In this document: one piece after another, positions 6,309 through 9,592 of the stretch
How positions within the stretch are numbered: the first letter of the stretch is position 1
How the letters are laid out: every line of letters begins with the position of its first letter
NCBI GenBank assembly: GCA_030599445.1
Contig: JAUVOA010000038.1
Coordinates: 1 to 9,592, forward strand
Direction: 5' to 3'
DNA: 9,592 bases
DNA from: Atribacterota bacterium
GTDB taxonomy: Bacteria > Atribacterota > Phoenicimicrobiia > Phoenicimicrobiales > Phoenicimicrobiaceae
Translations under genes and position numbers: made by a program
Notes under the pieces: generated by a model
The model's database searches: none
The model's input: the letters and a program-made list of their open reading frames with translations, nothing else
Told to the model about the DNA's origin: nothing

Positions 6309-7810
6309 CAGCTACATCTAATATACTGCCACTTTTTGTTGGCATATCTCTGGCAGGAGCATTTTTAACTTCAATAGTTGGTAAGAAGTTAAAATGGCTG
6401 CCAGATTTAATGGGAAGCTTGACAACACTTATTTTGTTGGGTCTTTCTCTTATTACTGTGCGAATAGTAGCTACACAGGGCATCCTTGTATATAGCGTTG
6501 GTGGCTGGAAGTTACCTATAGGAATAGCTCTTGTATTAGACGGCTTGACGGTCTTTATGCTGGTTACTGTAAATCTGATGGCGTTTTTTATTGCCATCTA
6601 TTCAATAAACTATATGGAGAAATTTACCTCTAAATGGAAATTTTATACATTATTCCTACTCATGGTAGCTGGGATGAATGGTGTGGTGATAACTGGCGAT
6701 ATGTTTAACCTATTTGTATTTTTAGAAATTGCCTCCGTGGCAAGTTATGCCTTAGTTGCTTTTGGTACAGAACGTCATGAACTTGAAGCAGCATTTAAAT
6801 ATACTGTAATGAGTATCGTAGGTTCACTTTTTGTCCTTCTTGGAATCGTGTTTTTATACAGCTATACCTCTACATTGAATATGGCGGATATGGCAAATAT
6901 CCTGGCCCAAAAAAGTGCAAGCAATATTACCATCATGGTGAGCGTCTTATTTATTATGGGGTTTGGGCTTAAAGCAGCGCTTGTTCCTTTTCATGCCTGG
7001 CTGCCAGATGCCCATCCATCTGCACCAGCACCTATATCAGCAATGCTTTCAGGGGTATTAATAAAATCTCTGGGTGTATATACGTTATGCAGGGTTTTCT
7101 ACAACGTAATTGGAATAAACTCTTCCCTTTCTTTAATACTGATGGTGTTAGGAACCCTATCAATGGTTATCGGTGTATTTTTAGCTATTGGACAGTGGGA
7201 TTTTAAGCGACTTCTGGCATACCACTCCATAAGCCAGATAGGGTATGTTATCCTGGGAATTGGTCTGGGCACCCCGCTTGGCATGATAGGAGGTTTGTTC
7301 CATCTTTTTAACCACTCTGTATTTAAATCATTGCTATTTTTAAATTCAGGAGCAGTGGAATATGCAACCGGCACACGCGATTTACAAAAAATGGGAGGGC
7401 TAATGACAAAAATGCCTATCACAGGCACTACAAGTCTTGTTGCCTCTATGTCAATTGCAGGCATTCCTCCTTTTAACGGTTTCTGGAGTAAATTGATTAT
7501 TATAATTGCATGTGTGCAGGCAAATCGCTTAGGATATGCTTTCTGGGCCGTACTGGCAAGTATATTAACCTTGGCATCTTTTATGAAGGTTATGAAGTAT
7601 GCCTTCTTTGGTAAGCTGAGGGAGAAATGGAACAAGGTAGAGGAAGTTCCTGTTTTCATGAAACTATCGATGGTAATTCTAGCACTTATTTGTGTAGTTG
7701 GAGGAGTTTTGCTTATTTATAACATAAACGAGGTTTTTCTTAAGCCTGCTTCTGACGTGCTTTTAGAAGGTACAAAATATGCTGATATAGTCTTTAAGGG
7801 GATACAATAG
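6305..7810 (+). CDS. mrpD: Mrp antiporter subunit D (MrpD/MnhD, MbhH-like), second antiporter-type subunit
   Basis: This 501-residue antiporter-like subunit of about 14 helices, homologous to NuoM/NuoN, moves H+ or Na+ across the membrane. Canonical pathway residues are present: Glu141 in FNLFVFLEIASVASYAL (TM5), Lys223 in GLKAALVPFHAW (TM7) and Lys254 in GVLIKSLGVY (TM8). YHSISQIGYV, GGLFHLFNHSVFKS (His333, His337) and GIPPFNGFWSK follow. Unlike the first antiporter in the operon, it has TM1 and TM2 ahead of LDGLTVF at about residue 78, and no lateral-helix extension. From GYH/AYH through the GIPPFNGF motif the two proteins are roughly 60% identical by hand count over about 95 residues, so they are close paralogues. 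Length is normal for MrpD. It abuts mrpE with no gap. Confidence 0.95.
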   Translation: MTATSNILPLFVGISLAGAFLTSIVGKKLKWLPDLMGSLTTLILLGLSLITVRIVATQGILVYSVGGWKLPIGIALVLDGLTVFMLVTVNLMAFFIAIYSINYMEKFTSKWKFYTLFLLMVAGMNGVVITGDMFNLFVFLEIASVASYALVAFGTERHELEAAFKYTVMSIVGSLFVLLGIVFLYSYTSTLNMADMANILAQKSASNITIMVSVLFIMGFGLKAALVPFHAWLPDAHPSAPAPISAMLSGVLIKSLGVYTLCRVFYNVIGINSSLSLILMVLGTLSMVIGVFLAIGQWDFKRLLAYHSISQIGYVILGIGLGTPLGMIGGLFHLFNHSVFKSLLFLNSGAVEYATGTRDLQKMGGLMTKMPITGTTSLVASMSIAGIPPFNGFWSKLIIIIACVQANRLGYAFWAVLASILTLASFMKVMKYAFFGKLREKWNKVEEVPVFMKLSMVILALICVVGGVLLIYNINEVFLKPASDVLLEGTKYADIVFKGIQ

Positions 7811-8308
7811 ATGAAGAGTAGAATAAGTATGTTTTTCGTAGCATTTATAGTATGGTGTCTTTTCAATTGGGTGCCGGATTGGCAGCATCTTGTTATTGGT
7901 GGATTTGTTTCTGCATTTGTTGCCTTTATGGTAGGAGATTTATTTATAACCCGACCACATGTGTTAATGCATCCATCGCGGTACTGGTATTTCTTTGTTT
8001 ATTATTTACCTATGTTCTTATGGGAATGCTTTAAGGCTAATCTGGATGTTGCATACCGTGTTTTGCATCCTCGGTTGCCTATATATCCAGGGATAGTTAA
8101 AGTAAGGACTAAATTAACGACAGATACGGCCTTGACATTTTTAGCCAACTCCATAACCTTAACACCAGGCACTATGAGTGTTGATATAGATAAAGATAAT
8201 GGTGTTCTGTATATTCACTGGATTGACGTAAAGACAAAAGATGTTGAATCAGCTACAAGAATTATCGTAGATCGTTTTGAGAAAGTGTTAAAAAAGATTT
8301 TTGATTAG
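7811..8308 (+). CDS. mrpE: Mrp antiporter subunit E (MrpE/MnhE, MbhA-like)
   Basis: This 165-residue protein has about two to three N-terminal membrane helices (residues 5-75) and a cytoplasmic alpha/beta tail. The family signature ANSITLTPGTMSVDID is at about 112-127, preceded by the conserved Pro-Gly and basic stretch (IYPGIVKVRTKL) and followed by LYIHWIDV. MrpE is needed for assembly or stability of the Mrp complex in other organisms; its direct role in transport is unclear. The ATG at 7811 follows the mrpD TAG with no spacing, and AAGGGG at 7796-7801 is its ribosome binding site. Length is in the normal range (about 158-170). Confidence 0.93.
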   Translation: MKSRISMFFVAFIVWCLFNWVPDWQHLVIGGFVSAFVAFMVGDLFITRPHVLMHPSRYWYFFVYYLPMFLWECFKANLDVAYRVLHPRLPIYPGIVKVRTKLTTDTALTFLANSITLTPGTMSVDIDKDNGVLYIHWIDVKTKDVESATRIIVDRFEKVLKKIFD

Positions 8309-8318
8309 AGGATAGAGT

Positions 8319-8687
8319 ATGAAGATATTTAGATGGTTTATAGGTATGATTTTTTTAGTTGGGATAGTTATTTTAATTATAATACGCCCGTTTCCATTTC
8401 TTTTCTATCCCGACCTTCCCTATATTAATTTTTTAGGCAGAGTTCTCTACATAATCATTCTGGCATGTATTTTGTGCCTTTACCGTGTATGGAGAGGTCC
8501 AACGGGTGCTGACAGGATAGTTGCCATCGATATTCTGGGTATTATGATTGTTGGCCTATGTGCGGTTTTGACTATTTCAACAGGGAGGTCCTGGTACATA
8601 GATATAGGAATAGCATGGGCGCTTCAGAGTTTTATATGCGCACTTGCGCTTTCTAAATATTTAGAGGGAAAAGGGTTTGATGATTAA
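8319..8687 (+). CDS. mrpF: Mrp antiporter subunit F (MrpF/MnhF, MbhB-like) with extra N-terminal helix
   Basis: The core from about residue 40 is a typical three-helix MrpF: LYRVWRGPTGADRIVAIDILG at 54-74 with conserved Gly60-Pro61 and Asp65, then TGRSWYIDIGIAWALQSF at 88-105. Usual MrpF proteins are about 90 residues. This one has 122, because about 33 residues precede the core, containing an extra hydrophobic helix (FIGMIFLVGIVILIIIRPF) and an aromatic, proline-rich linker. No start codon nearer the core has an obvious ribosome site, while GAGGAT at 8308-8313 fits the ATG at 8319. It follows mrpE after ten bases and overlaps mrpG by eight. Confidence 0.9.
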   Translation: MKIFRWFIGMIFLVGIVILIIIRPFPFLFYPDLPYINFLGRVLYIIILACILCLYRVWRGPTGADRIVAIDILGIMIVGLCAVLTISTGRSWYIDIGIAWALQSFICALALSKYLEGKGFDD

Positions 8688-9030
8688 CATTATAGGTTTG
8701 ATATTTATTAGTATAGGTCTAGCTTTTGATGTCTTTGGGTGTCTGGGGCTTGTACGTCTCCCGGATGTATATTGCCGTCTGCAGGCAGCTACAAAGTGCG
8801 TTACTCTGGGTACCTGCAGTATTCTATTTGGTACATTTCTTATAGTAGGGTTTACTGCCGCTGGAATAAAGTCGCTCTTATGTATGATATTTCTTGTTCT
8901 AACAGCTCCAGTAGCCGCACATGCGATAGCCAGAGGTGCACACAGAGCAGGAGTAAAACTCTGGGAAGGTAGTATTGTTGATAAATACGCCGAAGATAAA
9001 GAGGGAGAAGCCCAAAACAGGATTAAGTAA
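8680..9030 (+). CDS. mrpG: Mrp antiporter subunit G (MrpG/MnhG, MbhC-like)
   Basis: This 116-residue protein has three membrane helices and a charged C-terminal tail. Family marks are LVRLPDVYCRLQAATK at 24-39 (many relatives have His where Gln35 stands) and LTAPVAAHAIARGAHRAG at 74-91. It completes a full MrpB-G set in canonical order. The start is taken as ATG 8680, since the codon just upstream (8677) is TTG and would add one residue; AAAGGG at 8670-8675 and GAGGGAA at 8664-8670 are candidate ribosome sites. It overlaps mrpF by eight bases. The soluble tail (DKYAEDKEGEAQNRIK) is not a known domain. Confidence 0.92.
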   Translation: MINIIGLIFISIGLAFDVFGCLGLVRLPDVYCRLQAATKCVTLGTCSILFGTFLIVGFTAAGIKSLLCMIFLVLTAPVAAHAIARGAHRAGVKLWEGSIVDKYAEDKEGEAQNRIK

Positions 9031-9052
9031 TAAGTAAGGATAAAATTATAAT

Positions 9053-9592
9053 ATGAAACTTCCAAAAGTAAGAGAATTAATAGAAGCGATAAAGGCGTTT
9101 ATCAAGGGACCGTATACTTCTAAATTTCCAAAAGAACCGTATACGGCTCATCCAAATTTCAGGGGTCAACCCGAATTTAATCAAGACAGATGTGTTGGCT
9201 GCCTTGCGTGTAGTGAAGTATGTCCTGTAGAAGCAATTGACCATAAAGATATAGTAGATCAGAATGGTAATGCTAAGAGAATTATAATACATTATACAGA
9301 TACCTGTATATTCTGTGGAGAGTGTGAGGCAGCATGTATTGCTGATCACAAAGGAATTAAATTATCCAATGAATGGGAACTTTCATTTTTTGATAGAAGC
9401 AAATCCGACGAGCAAATAGAAAAAGAATTACAGCTCTGTGAAATCTGCGGCAAACCAATTGCCTGTAAGGACCATTTAAAGTGGATATCTGAAAAAATAG
9501 GTGAATTAACCTATTCAAATCCTACCCTTTATCTATCCCGTCTAAAAAGCCTTGGTATTATAGATGAGAATATTTTATCAATATTTAAAGAC
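9053..9592 (+). CDS. NuoI/HycF-like dicluster 4Fe-4S subunit with extra C-terminal Cys motif (3' truncated by window edge)
   Basis: The frame is open for 180 codons to the right edge. Residues 46-58 contain CVGCLACSEVCP (Cys47, 50, 53, 57) and residues 85-95 contain CIFCGECEAAC (Cys85, 88, 91, 95), two 4Fe-4S motifs of the NuoI/HycF type. The second ends in Cys-Ile rather than the usual Cys-Pro. A third motif, LCEICGKPIAC (Cys129, 132, 138), begins the C-terminal zinc- or iron-binding tail seen in HycF/HyfH-type subunits; its partner Cys pair would lie past the edge. The N-terminus has GPYTSKFPKEPY, as in other hydrogenase-linked family members. It would carry electrons from the donor to the small-subunit cluster. 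Its position after mrpG, about 7.9 kb from the NuoH gene, is unusual. AAGGA at 9036-9040 is twelve bases before the ATG. Confidence 0.9.
   Translation, partial: MKLPKVRELIEAIKAFIKGPYTSKFPKEPYTAHPNFRGQPEFNQDRCVGCLACSEVCPVEAIDHKDIVDQNGNAKRIIIHYTDTCIFCGECEAACIADHKGIKLSNEWELSFFDRSKSDEQIEKELQLCEICGKPIACKDHLKWISEKIGELTYSNPTLYLSRLKSLGIIDENILSIFKD

Noticed and set aside
7099..7659. Long open frame on the minus strand (186 codons)
   Set aside because: It lies entirely antisense to mrpD, whose family motifs are unmistakable, and its translation shows no recognisable domain.
8661..9065. Minus-strand open frame of 134 codons over mrpG
   Set aside because: Antisense shadow of mrpG; no domain and no ribosome site supporting it.
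1..9592. CRISPR array, tRNA/rRNA genes, insertion sequences, prophage or defence genes
   Set aside because: Coding density is nearly complete with one functional theme; no repeat arrays, transposase motifs or structured RNA regions were seen on either strand.

Overview
The window is an almost gap-free, single-strand (+) gene cluster for a membrane-bound, ion-translocating group 4 [NiFe] hydrogenase joined to a complete Mrp-type cation/proton antiporter. The DNA is AT-rich, with frequent ATA, AGA and TTA codons, good Shine-Dalgarno sites and many ATGA start/stop overlaps. This fits an anaerobic bacterium, for example an uncultured low-GC fermenter, or an archaeon of Thermococcales-like metabolism. 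No marker gene is present that would settle the lineage.

Layout. (1) Bases 1-230 hold the C-terminal end of a HycB/CooF-type 4Fe-4S protein. (2) Bases 227-3293 hold the hydrogenase core: a NuoH/MbhM membrane anchor, a NuoB/MbhJ small subunit, a NuoC/MbhK subunit and a NuoD/MbhL large subunit. The large subunit keeps both Cys pairs for a NiFe centre. (3) Bases 3290-8687 and 8680-9030 hold the ion-pumping arm. It starts with a first antiporter subunit carrying a lateral-helix C-terminus, followed by a small MbhD/MbhE-like protein; these two together correspond to a split MrpA. MrpB, MrpC, MrpD, MrpE, MrpF and MrpG follow in canonical order. (4) From 9053 to the right edge runs a HycF/NuoI-like protein with two 4Fe-4S motifs and the start of a third Cys motif, still open at the edge.

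Working model (inference from families). Electrons from a low-potential donor enter through the ferredoxin-like subunits, reach the small-subunit cluster, and reduce protons at the NiFe site. The energy is passed through the NuoH-like anchor to the two antiporter-type subunits and the Mrp module, which would build a sodium or proton gradient. The HycB/CooF-like protein at the left edge suggests that a formate dehydrogenase or CO dehydrogenase may lie just outside.

The most unusual points are in the first antiporter subunit (3290-4975). It starts directly at the equivalent of TM3, because a stop codon lies immediately upstream. It also has Gly where these subunits normally carry the TM5 glutamate of the ion pathway, while its paralogue MrpD in the same operon keeps that Glu. 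No gap over 49 bases exists, and no internal promoter, terminator, RNA gene, mobile element or CRISPR array was seen.
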